Positions 1 through 5,413 of a DNA stretch of 6,314 nucleotides are shown in pieces (position 1 is the first letter of the stretch; every line of letters begins with the position of its first letter). Made by a program: the position numbers and the translations under genes. The notes beneath the pieces are model-generated. The model was not told the DNA's origin, made no database searches, and worked only from the letters and a program-made list of their open reading frames with translations. Source of the stretch: Planctomycetota bacterium (GTDB taxonomy: Bacteria > Planctomycetota > Planctomycetia > Pirellulales > Pirellulaceae); assembly GCA_024277285.1 (NCBI GenBank), contig JAJRVM010000019.1, forward strand, positions 1-6,314, written 5' to 3'.

Positions 1-99
1 CACGTGCGCCCACTTGGCGATTTCGAGCGAGACTCCGTCGGTTCCCGCGATTCGCGTGGAAACAAAGGCAACACGTCTCACATCAGACTGTTCCGCCAT
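1..99 (-). CDS. Glycosyltransferase family 4-like protein, N-terminal 33 codons (runs off window)
   Basis: Reading from an ATG at 99 down to position 1 gives 33 codons with no stop. After a short polar start comes a beta-strand of the type RVAFVSTRIAGTDGVSLE, then an alpha-helix ending KWAHV. This strand-loop-helix, with a glycine-rich loop of the form STRIAGTDGVSLE, is typical of the N-terminal Rossmann half of GT-B glycosyltransferases (family 4 and relatives), which transfer sugars from nucleotide or lipid donors in the cytoplasm. A good Shine-Dalgarno, GGGAG, lies six bases upstream of the ATG. The rest of the gene, including the donor-binding C-terminal half, is outside the window, so substrate and exact family cannot be assigned. 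The gene diverges from everything plus-stranded to its right. Confidence 0.72.
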   Translation of the reverse strand, partial: MAEQSDVRRVAFVSTRIAGTDGVSLEIAKWAHV

Positions 100-143
100 A
101 AGGTGCTCCCGTGGGCCGTTACGCCGATGGCCAGCTACGATAC

Positions 144-162
144 CGGCACAATCATTGTGCCG
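144..162. promoter_or_regulatory. 19-bp near-perfect palindrome upstream of the glycosyltransferase
   Basis: Nine-base arms, CGGCACAAT and ATTGTGCCG, are perfectly complementary around a single central C. The palindrome lies 45-63 bases upstream of the ATG at 99. It is the right size and place for a dimeric repressor or activator operator. No regulator is visible in the window and no clear -10/-35 pair accompanies it, so the regulatory role is inferred from symmetry and position only. Confidence 0.3.
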
Positions 163-408
163 AACGTGAAGTCTCTGGAACTGGAGATAAGGTCGCCAGG
201 AAAAACGAGTTGCAATTCGGCGCGTCCGTGAACCAGCGTGAATAGAACCAGTCAAACTAGCGGAGGGTGTTTGGCTCGTCAAGTGGCGAAAAAATCGGTC
301 CCACGATGATCCGGTGAATTGGCCCATCGACTTTCGTGGTGTACATTTCCGCAATAAAATCCAGGCAGGCACGTCCGAGAGCCCGATGAAATCACCGTAG
401 CAGCCCGC

Positions 409-606
409 ATGGTCTTTGACAATTTGCACGGCAATGACGGATGGAAACGCCACGAGCAAGACTGCCTGCGGGAAATAGAAGAAATCGCACTGGTCAAAAA
501 ATCGGACGTCATACGTCTGACGATCGAGAGCGACGGTGTGAGGATAGTGACTGCGTTCTATGACCTGCTGACGGGCGTGATCGAGTATGCAGAAGATACG
601 TTGTGA
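409..606 (+). CDS. Short ORF resembling the C-terminus of a beta-carbonic anhydrase (probable remnant)
   Basis: This is a 65-codon ORF from ATG at 409 to TGA at 604. The frame stays open upstream to a TAA at 355-357, with no Shine-Dalgarno ahead of the ATG. Residues about 30-60 read KSDVIRLTIESDGVRIV, then TAFYDLLTGVIEY. This resembles the last helix and strand of beta-carbonic anhydrases, whose family pattern is roughly S-x-V-I, a charged G-V-x-I-V, then A-x-YDL-x-TG-x-V. The zinc-binding Cys/His/Cys motifs and active-site Asp/Arg of that family are absent, since they lie in the missing N-terminal two thirds. If the resemblance holds, this is a non-catalytic remnant. Otherwise it is an unrecognised small protein. 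The match is by eye and weak. Confidence 0.35.
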   Translation: MVFDNLHGNDGWKRHEQDCLREIEEIALVKKSDVIRLTIESDGVRIVTAFYDLLTGVIEYAEDTL

Positions 607-632
607 AGCGTTCGGTGACACTCTCTTCTCTT

Positions 633-660
633 AGAAAGGCCGACGGAGACGTCTTTCTTT
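633..660 (+). terminator. Weak hairpin plus T-rich tract after the carbonic-anhydrase-like ORF
   Basis: GACG (642-645), a GAGA tetraloop of GNRA type (646-649) and CGTC (650-653) form a short stem. AGAAA (633-637) can also pair with TTTCT (654-658), leaving a four-base bulge. T-rich sequence (TTTCTTTC) follows immediately. The location, 27 bases after the stop at 606, suits a rho-independent terminator, but the stem is short. Confidence 0.25.
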
Positions 661-706
661 CAGAAGGTAAGTTCCACGTTGGTGTTGAAGACTAGCCCTT
701 TACCGC

Positions 707-1246
707 TTGCCAGATCGCGACCCCTCCAAGCTTCTTCGAGTGCGGAATTATCTCACCCAGCACCGCAACCTCTCATCGTGGGTGCTTGAGCCATTGATTG
801 AAGCTGGCAAGCTGTATGCCGATAACCGAGGCAATGCCGTCTTTCTGTTGGTCGCGGGAAAGGCGAACCGGCCCGTCGGCGCCGAGTTGCGTGGAACCAG
901 TGCGCGTGTGTGGCGCGGCATGGCGCCGGGCACTCGCAAGGACTCGGGTTACTTCTGGGTCGGCGCACAAGGACCAACGCGGGTCGTACTCTGTGAATCG
1001 GCCATCGATGCCATCAGCTGCTGCATGTTCTATCCTGACCGAGTCTGCATCTCTACCTCGGGAGCATGCCCCAACCCTCTCTGGCTCCGCGCGATTCTCG
1101 ATCGCGGTTATGAAGTCGACTGTGGCTTCGACGCGGACCTTGCTGGTGACGCGGCATCCCGAGAGATGATTCGTCTCTACCCGGACATCCAGCGGCTGCG
1201 CCCAGCGGCCAAGGACTGGAACGCACTTCTCTCGCCACCCTTCTAA
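707..1246 (+). CDS. DUF3991/TOPRIM-domain protein, N-terminally truncated
   Basis: The frame is open from 689; the only usable initiator is a TTG at 707 with no convincing ribosome site, giving 179 residues. Residues about 8-75 match the DUF3991 pattern: VRNYLTQHRNLSSWVLEPLI, a helix ending EAGKLYAD, a strand NAVFLL, then GAELRGT and a KGMAPGT-like RGMAPGT. Residues about 92-172 are a TOPRIM-like fold with the acidic Glu in CESAIDAI (E97) and the DxD in GFDADLAGD (D142, D144), ending in the typical LRPAAKDWNALL. The pair occurs in plasmid, ICE and phage primase/mobilisation proteins. Those proteins normally carry a further N-terminal region (zinc finger, primase or relaxase), which is missing here. 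The catalytic acidic residues are intact, so the fragment could still fold. A decayed mobile-element gene is the likelier reading. Confidence 0.72.
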   Translation: MPDRDPSKLLRVRNYLTQHRNLSSWVLEPLIEAGKLYADNRGNAVFLLVAGKANRPVGAELRGTSARVWRGMAPGTRKDSGYFWVGAQGPTRVVLCESAIDAISCCMFYPDRVCISTSGACPNPLWLRAILDRGYEVDCGFDADLAGDAASREMIRLYPDIQRLRPAAKDWNALLSPPF

Positions 1247-1311
1247 TCGGCCGTTCGCTCCACCAACCCCGCTTCGCTGCCCCGCTTCACCGCGCCGACA
1301 CCACTACCCGC

Positions 1312-1367
1312 TGTGAACCAAAGGGTCAGAAGAAGTGAGTACCGGTGGGTCAAAAAAGGTGAGTGCC
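1312..1367 (+). repeat. Degenerate 21-bp direct repeat behind TGTGAACC; possible solo IS21-family end
   Basis: TGTGAACCA at 1312-1320 is followed by two 21-base copies, 1323-1343 and 1347-1367. Each starts GGGTCA and ends in the form GTGAGTrCC, with 17 of 21 positions identical and a period of 24. IS21-family elements are known to begin with TGTGA-like termini and to carry several imperfect internal repeats that bind the transposase. The layout fits that architecture. No istA/istB-like gene and no partner end was found in the window, so this would be an isolated remnant. It could also be an unrelated binding-site pair. Confidence 0.35.
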
Positions 1368-1490
1368 ATAGGATAGAACACGTTTTGCACTTTTCCATTC
1401 CCTTCTCAATTGTGCGTCATGCCCGCCAATTTGCCACCAAGTTGGATCGGGCCCAACAGGGCGCACCGAAGTTGTGTTGTTACGAGTTGT

Positions 1491-1520
1491 CAAATTAGGT
1501 CAAATTAGGTCAAATTAGGT
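1491..1520 (+). repeat. Three perfect tandem copies of CAAATTAGGT
   Basis: Copies at 1491-1500, 1501-1510 and 1511-1520 are identical. They are preceded by TGT and followed by CA, the start of a fourth copy. The 10-base unit is close to one helical turn, so each copy faces the same side of the DNA, as in iterons or clustered operator sites. It sits about 90 bases beyond the stop of the ATP-binding gene, in a gene-free interval near the TOPRIM gene. Slippage-generated repetition without function is equally possible. Confidence 0.85.
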
Positions 1521-1612
1521 CACCCAGAAGCCCGTCGCAATGCCGCAAGTCGTATCCAAACAAGAGGTTGCGGATAAACGTGTCCGCGTCGGTTTACGTC
1601 ACGATTACGTCG

Positions 1613-2941
1613 TTATAGGTCATTTTCGCCCTCCGAACCTGTCTCCGTGTTCGGGGAAGTCCCCGGCCCCGGATACCAGACCCCGGCGTGTGTTTTGCCA
1701 ACCGAGTGTGCGTTTCCTCGTCGCTTTAGTGTTCGCAGCAGCGATCGAACGTGGGTACTCGGCAAAGACGGAATGACCCGACAAAGCTCACTGAGCCTCG
1801 AACCGTTTTTCTTGTTGTCCTCAATGTGCTTGAGCAACAGGGCCAAATTGTGCTCCCGATCCAAGCCCTTTTTGCGGGTGTAGGCTCCTGTCTTGCCGAC
1901 GAACTCGTAGAATTTTCTGGACAGCATGTACGTGCGGCCTCTGCCGCGTTCAATGATCCCCAAGTCAATCAACCGAGCAACTCGGCTCTCACCACCCTTG
2001 GGGAGCTTTTCACCACGGCTGGCTGCGGCCATCACCATCCGATCGTGCGTGCCGAAAAATGCCGTCGTCTCCTTCGATACTTTTTCAACAAAACGAACGA
2101 ATGCCGGGTCTTGCACAGTGCCGTGCAGCGTGAGCCCAACTTGATATTGGTCGGTTCGAGAGAACTCAGGTATTGGCTTGCTCTGTTTGATGAGTTCTTC
2201 GTAAATCAGATTCATTCCCTGACCAGCGCGTTCGACCAAGCCACAGCGAGTTAGGATCTCGGCGATTCGACGGTTGCGTGGATTCTGACGATCCAAAATA
2301 TTCTCAACCGTAATACCCAGCGGCAGGCCACCGGGACTGTCGATCTCCAAACGGCGTGGGTACTGCCGAACGAAAATGCTCCCGCCCAGTTGGTAATCAC
2401 GGTGACTCACCGCATTCAAAACCGCTTCGCGCACAGGACGCTCGTTGAACGTTGGGATTGGCGTCACAAACAGACCTTCTTGAAAATCTTGTTTGTCGTT
2501 GCGCAGATTGATCTGATTCCACAGTTCGTCGTAATAGCAGAAGAAGCCCTTACGGTACTCCTTCCGGTCTTGTGCCGGGCCGGAAACATCGGTGGAGCGG
2601 TACTCGAACACAATCTCTGCCTGAGCCAGATGCTTGCCCACGGCTCGTTGCGTTCCGAGCAGGATCAACGCAGCATAGGTCAGCAGTCCATCGACCATGG
2701 ATTCGGCGTCCGTCAGCAGTTGCTCGACGCTCAATGATTGCAGTCGCTCGACCAGTTGTTGGTCTTCCGCCTTGGTTGCTTTGGCGATCCAGCGTTTGCG
2801 GAAGTCATCGATGGCATCCGTATCGAGATCAGTAACCGTCAAATCGCAGCAGATATCGGCGGAGAAATCATGGCCACTTTCCGCGAAGATTTCCCGCAGC
2901 CGGTCTTCCGTCATCTCGACCAAACTGTCTTCTTTCCGCAT
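1613..2941 (-). CDS. ATP-binding (HATPase/Schlafen AlbA_2-type) transcriptional regulator, N-terminally truncated
   Basis: Numbering from the ATG at 2941 gives 442 residues; the frame stays open to an ATG at 3160. Recognisable family sequence starts at about FWMRKEDSLVEMTEDRLREI. It continues through DFSADIC, a helical linker, EYRSTD, and a GHKL-type ATPase core: REAVLNAVSHRDY (about 171-183), DSPGGLP (about 201-207), PRNRRIAE (about 221-228) and GLVERAGQGM (about 234-243). Two winged-helix-like segments follow, the last around LSELCRVIPSLPSTHVRSLL. Relatives normally have about 130 more N-terminal residues forming the AlbA_2 nucleic-acid-binding or nuclease-like domain, which is absent here. 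Upstream codons instead overlap the retropepsin-like gene in another frame. With no ribosome site at 2941, the gene is probably a remnant. Full-length relatives are predicted regulators, some linked to phage defence. Confidence 0.75.
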   Translation of the reverse strand: MRKEDSLVEMTEDRLREIFAESGHDFSADICCDLTVTDLDTDAIDDFRKRWIAKATKAEDQQLVERLQSLSVEQLLTDAESMVDGLLTYAALILLGTQRAVGKHLAQAEIVFEYRSTDVSGPAQDRKEYRKGFFCYYDELWNQINLRNDKQDFQEGLFVTPIPTFNERPVREAVLNAVSHRDYQLGGSIFVRQYPRRLEIDSPGGLPLGITVENILDRQNPRNRRIAEILTRCGLVERAGQGMNLIYEELIKQSKPIPEFSRTDQYQVGLTLHGTVQDPAFVRFVEKVSKETTAFFGTHDRMVMAAASRGEKLPKGGESRVARLIDLGIIERGRGRTYMLSRKFYEFVGKTGAYTRKKGLDREHNLALLLKHIEDNKKNGSRLSELCRVIPSLPSTHVRSLLRTLKRRGNAHSVGKTHAGVWYPGPGTSPNTETGSEGENDL

Positions 2942-2997
2942 CCAAAACAAGTCAGGACTGGCTTGAAGGTGGGCCTCGTATTCGCTCGCTCCCCCTT

Positions 2998-3345
2998 TTA
3001 CCCACTCGGCGCGAGGATGATCGCCCAGACGCTTCGCGTCCACGCAAACGCCAGACGAACAGGATCGAATTGACCGATCGTTGCCGCCAGGAGGATGGCC
3101 CGTGCATCGGAATCCGCAAGATTGCCAGTCAATTGTACCGGGATCGCCTGTTGTTCCCAAACGCCACCCAATTGAACGCCGATATCATAGGGCAGAACGC
3201 TGAGTGCTGCACCGCTATCAACCAGTGCGGAAACATTGGCAACATTGCCATCGTGCTGCAATGTGAGCGAGGCATATGGCAGCGCGCTTGCAGCACCAAG
3301 TGCTGGATCGATTTCAACATAGGGAAAGCGTTGAGCTTCTGGCAT
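2998..3345 (-). CDS. Retropepsin-like (clan AA) aspartic protease, C-terminally truncated
   Basis: The protein is 115 residues. A pre-strand FPYVEIDP is followed by ALVDSGAALSVLP, the retropepsin active-site signature with D43-S44-G45. Next come YDIGVQLGGVWEQQ, a flap region LTGNLADSDARA, and a strand GQFDPVRLAFAWTRS. In the small bacterial retropepsin-like family I recognise here, the chain continues with a LLGQ-type strand and an FDVCF-type C-terminus. In this copy the sequence changes after residue 105 to VWAIILAPSG and stops. The C-terminal dimer-forming strands are therefore missing and activity is doubtful. The ATG overlaps the upstream stop by one base (TGATG), so the two genes are translationally coupled. 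The break coincides with the start of the truncated ATP-binding gene. Confidence 0.7.
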   Translation of the reverse strand: MPEAQRFPYVEIDPALGAASALPYASLTLQHDGNVANVSALVDSGAALSVLPYDIGVQLGGVWEQQAIPVQLTGNLADSDARAILLAATIGQFDPVRLAFAWTRSVWAIILAPSG

Positions 3346-3557
3346 CAGGACGTGACCTTATCTTCGCCGAGCACGCGCAACAATGTGGCAGCGCCTTGGA
3401 ACGAATCATGCGGTGACCAAATCGGGATAGTTTTGTCGGCCACGTCGAGTGCGATCCCGTCGTCGCGAGCGACGTCCGCAGCGAGTAGTTGTATGAGCCG
3501 CAGTTTGTCGACACGCGGCAGCAATTGGATTGCCGGCAGTATTTCGGAGAGTGTCAT
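3345..3557 (-). CDS. Small conserved 70-residue protein paired with the retropepsin-like gene
   Basis: ATG at 3557 is preferred over in-frame ATGs farther upstream (3605, 3593). It has GGTGA a few bases ahead, and the upstream codons would lie inside the hairpin at 3590-3650. Residues 1-30 form an amphipathic helical segment, MTLSEILPAIQLLPRVDKLR onward. The second half contains PIWSPHDSFQGAATLLRVLG. Proteins of this layout (helical N-terminus, then PIWSPHDA-like motif and helix) commonly precede small retropepsin-like genes in cyanobacteria and planctomycetes. The stop and next start share one base. The pairing and size recall an antitoxin/partner arrangement, but no function is established. 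It could be a substrate, chaperone or regulator of the protease. Confidence 0.68.
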   Translation of the reverse strand: MTLSEILPAIQLLPRVDKLRLIQLLAADVARDDGIALDVADKTIPIWSPHDSFQGAATLLRVLGEDKVTS

Positions 3558-3589
3558 ATTGTCACCATTTGGTACGGTGAGGTTTAGCG

Positions 3590-3650
3590 GCATAACGAAT
3601 AGCAAACTATCTCGACCGGGAGCGGAGGGATAGTTTGCTATTCGTTATGT
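3590..3650 (-). repeat. 61-bp perfect hairpin, short-type attC-like site
   Basis: Arms 3591-3611 and 3629-3649 are perfectly complementary over 21 bp around a 17-base loop. On the minus strand the outer boxes are ACATAAC and GTTATGC, the latter of the GTTRRRY kind (one mismatch) used as the R' box of attC sites. The next bases after AAC are GAATAGCAAACTAT, closely matching GAATTGCGATCTAT in the hairpin at 6140-6199. The site lies between the hydrolase gene and the 70-residue gene, as expected of a cassette boundary. Unlike classic attC sites it has no extrahelical bases, so a terminator or other palindromic repeat remains possible. As an exact inverted repeat it is certain. Confidence 0.6.
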
Positions 3651-3678
3651 TGTATTGGTACATAACGATTGTCGTCAA
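3649..3678 (-). promoter_or_regulatory. Weak sigma70-type promoter candidate for the small-protein/retropepsin pair
   Basis: On the minus strand a TTGACG -35 box (3673-3678) is followed after 18 bases by TACAAC (3649-3654), four matches to TATAAT. Transcription would start inside the hairpin arm and read towards 3557. The -10 box is poor and overlaps the inverted repeat. Confidence 0.25.
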
Positions 3679-3689
3679 CACGTCACACA

Positions 3690-4790
3690 CTATTTCTTTG
3701 GTCGTTCAAAAGATTCGGGGTACGTCGCGAGTAGTTTTATCGCCAATATCTGCTCCTCGGATAACTTTTCGCCGTTATAATACTTGACCGCGAATTGCAT
3801 CGCGTAGTCGAGATTCCGCGCGGTAGTGTAATCAACGAATTCATTTGTGATATCTCCTTCGCCGCTGTTATCAATCGAAATCAGTTGCGAGTCTTGGACA
3901 TCGTTAAAGAGTTGCTTCGCGTTGATCGTACGGATTCGCGGGTTGGCAGCGGTTCGATAATACACCTGTTGGTTCGTGGCATCGAAAACAATGGACCAGA
4001 CAGTAGAATTGCCGACCGCCACATGTCCCAACGATTCAAACGCATAATTGACGGTATCTACCTGGTCTTTGACCAGTTCGTACCGTTGTAACTTGTCGGC
4101 CAGACAGACGAATCGATTCTTTGAGTCTGGACCAAGTTGAATTGGTTGATCTCCGCCAAATCTCCGGTGCCGTGTCAAGTACTCATTTGAATCCTGATAC
4201 GTGTTGTTTGTTAATGCATGGCAGGGAAGAGATCGGCCTTTGTGAGTGACACGTTTCCCATTTATGAATTCAATGATCACCGACTCCCCGCTCTTGTCGG
4301 ATATCAGGAAATGGTGACCTCGATCTCTTTGACCGCCGCCCCAACCGACAACGCGAATTACCTTATCCGTCGCCAAAACCTCTTCGACAGTCGCACAATT
4401 GTCCAACTGATACTGGGCCCACTGAAGCGGTATGAGCGCCGGACGATCATCTTCCGCAGGATAGACGGCCTCGGTCAATGTCATTTCATTGACAACGAGG
4501 CCGCGTTCGTTGATACCTGAAGAAGGAAGCTCACGAGCGAACAGATTGAAGGTCAAGCTTGCGTAGCGCGATGTCCATTGAATCGGCTTGAAACCGCTCA
4601 TGTCACTTTGCGATGGCAACTGGACTTTCGTAACGCCCTTGGGGCAAATGAGTATGAACCCGCCATCGACATGAAAGTCCATGTTTCGCCCGCAAATAAT
4701 CCGCTGGCCGTCGTTCAGACAAAAAGTTGAACAGCAATAAGCGGTCGAACAAAGAATTAATGCGACAAAGAAAATACCTAATTTATGTAT
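3690..4790 (-). CDS. Secreted linear amide C-N hydrolase, choloylglycine hydrolase / penicillin V acylase family
   Basis: Numbered from a putative ATA start at 4790, the product is 366 residues. Residues 1-19 form a signal peptide (HKLGIFFVALILCSTAYC), followed by the Ntn-hydrolase N-terminus CSTFCL. C20 is the expected nucleophile, and GRNMD supplies the family's Arg (R35) and Asp (D38). Further family landmarks are GINERGLVVNEM (about 92-103), HFLISDKSGES plus VIIEF (about 160-175), ALTNN with the expected catalytic Asn (195 or 196), and a late strand STVWSIVFD then QVYYRT. The family cleaves amide bonds in bile-salt conjugates, penicillin V or N-acyl-homoserine lactones after signal or Met removal exposes the Cys. 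The first ATG, at 4682, would delete the signal and nucleophile. No ATG, GTG or TTG exists upstream in frame before a TGA. The enzyme is probably exported; its substrate is unknown. Confidence 0.85.
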   Translation of the reverse strand: MHKLGIFFVALILCSTAYCCSTFCLNDGQRIICGRNMDFHVDGGFILICPKGVTKVQLPSQSDMSGFKPIQWTSRYASLTFNLFARELPSSGINERGLVVNEMTLTEAVYPAEDDRPALIPLQWAQYQLDNCATVEEVLATDKVIRVVGWGGGQRDRGHHFLISDKSGESVIIEFINGKRVTHKGRSLPCHALTNNTYQDSNEYLTRHRRFGGDQPIQLGPDSKNRFVCLADKLQRYELVKDQVDTVNYAFESLGHVAVGNSTVWSIVFDATNQQVYYRTAANPRIRTINAKQLFNDVQDSQLISIDNSGEGDITNEFVDYTTARNLDYAMQFAVKYYNGEKLSEEQILAIKLLATYPESFERPKK

Positions 4791-4798
4791 GAACTCAG

Positions 4799-4802
4799 CC
4801 TT
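4799..4802 (-). promoter_or_regulatory. Shine-Dalgarno that points to the ATA codon at 4790
   Basis: AAGG on the minus strand lies eight bases before the ATA at 4788-4790, an ideal distance. It supports initiation, at least ancestrally from ATG, exactly where the signal peptide begins. Confidence 0.45.
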
Positions 4803-4844
4803 GTTGATTGGCGCGAAAGTGAGATCGTGACAACGTTGCTTGCG

Positions 4845-4935
4845 ACAGAACGACAGACATCACGGGGGACGGACGATTGATGTTCCATTGGGGCAAACGA
4901 CGCAAGCCGTCCTCCCGTGCATGTCAATGTTCTGT
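4845..4935 (-). repeat. 91-bp attC-like recombination site (after the 157-residue gene)
   Basis: On the minus strand the site begins with box ACAGAAC (4929-4935) and ends with its exact complement GTTCTGT (4845-4851). Inside, ACATGCACGGGAGGACGG on one side pairs with the complement of ACATCACGGGGGACGG (4857-4872) on the other. That gives 16 paired bases with two unpaired bases (c4920, t4913), both on the same arm. Terminal R''/R' boxes, imperfect inner arms with extrahelical bases on one arm only, and a variable central region are the defining architecture of integron attC sites. The stop codon of the 157-residue gene lies within the site, as is common in gene cassettes. The boxes depart from the RYYYAAC/GTTRRRY consensus beyond the invariant AAC/GTT. 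Confidence 0.72.
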
Positions 4936-5397
4936 CCGTTGTTCCGGTATCGGGCCAGACCAGAGGTAACGTTCTGATCGAATGTTGCCGCCCTTCAGTC
5001 CGATACAGGTATCGCGAACAGTATCCGCCGTCGTGTTTTCAGTGTCAAGGTAAAAGTGAGACGAGCCGATGCAACGTTCGTGCAGATAATCAACCGTAAT
5101 GCAGACCCGATCCATCATCACGTCGTAAACGAAATCAGCGGCAGCGATTGAAGCAGCTAGCAATCGTAATTCGTCTGAGTCACCGTCAAAGTTGTAGCCA
5201 GAATAATGCGTGTGATGCTTCGTTCCGATCTCAACGGTCAGTTCGTCACCGTTGTCGTCGACGGCGAGTGGGCCAACAGACTCATGATTCGCTGGATGAG
5301 TTAGTGTTGGTCGATCTGAGTCGGCGTAGACCCAGGAATTGATCGAACCGCCCAGTTCACCGATGCGAGTCAAGAATTGTTTGAGAGCTGGAGTCAT
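4924..5397 (-). CDS. Unrecognised 157-residue protein, sole gene of a putative cassette
   Basis: The ATG at 5397 lies only 17 bases after the upstream attC-like site, and the TGA falls inside the next one, so the gene fills its 569 bp unit. The sequence shows no signal peptide or membrane segment. Visible features are an N-terminal helix (MTPALKQFLTRIGELGG), a strand-rich middle with acidic stretches (VDDNGDEL, FDGDSDEL), a His cluster GTKHHTH, a helical segment LLAASIAAADFVYDV, and a C-terminal LWSGPIPEQRTEH. I do not recognise a family. Compact, soluble, acidic single-gene cassettes of this size are often orphan or immunity-like proteins, but nothing here proves that. No clear Shine-Dalgarno is visible before the ATG. 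Confidence 0.7.
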   Translation of the reverse strand: MTPALKQFLTRIGELGGSINSWVYADSDRPTLTHPANHESVGPLAVDDNGDELTVEIGTKHHTHYSGYNFDGDSDELRLLAASIAAADFVYDVMMDRVCITVDYLHERCIGSSHFYLDTENTTADTVRDTCIGLKGGNIRSERYLWSGPIPEQRTEH

Positions 5398-5413
5398 GCG
5401 AATTGGTTCGAGG

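Larger units (their letters stand above)
1247..1612. other. Gene-free interval with mobile-element debris
   Basis: No convincing gene is seen on either strand in these 366 bases. The interval lies between two convergent genes: the TOPRIM gene reading right and the ATP-binding gene reading left. It contains the IS21-end-like direct repeat (1312-1367), a short GTTGG/CCAAC hairpin (1441-1457) and the triple 10-bp repeat (1491-1520). Near 1590-1608 there is also a small direct repeat, TTACGTC twice. The short plus-strand ORFs here have no family-like features. Confidence 0.5.

Noticed and set aside
4..231. Plus-strand 75-residue ORF at the left end
   Set aside because: It overlaps the glycosyltransferase start on the opposite strand, which has a Shine-Dalgarno and a family motif; the plus frame shows none.
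257..391. Minus-strand open segment of 45 codons containing GPIHRIIVGPIFSP
   Set aside because: It looks protein-like by composition but is short, has no proper start, and could not be tied to any family. A remnant is possible but unsupported.
1575..1620. CTATAAC overlapping the stop of the ATP-binding gene as an attC box
   Set aside because: No complementary GTT box or inner stem was found at a plausible distance.
1751..2254. Plus-strand 167-residue ORF
   Set aside because: It is antisense to the ATP-binding regulator, whose ATPase motifs are unmistakable.
3070..3633. Plus-strand 187-residue ORF
   Set aside because: It is antisense to the retropepsin-like and 70-residue genes, with low-complexity serine-rich sequence; it is a shadow of the real minus-strand frames.
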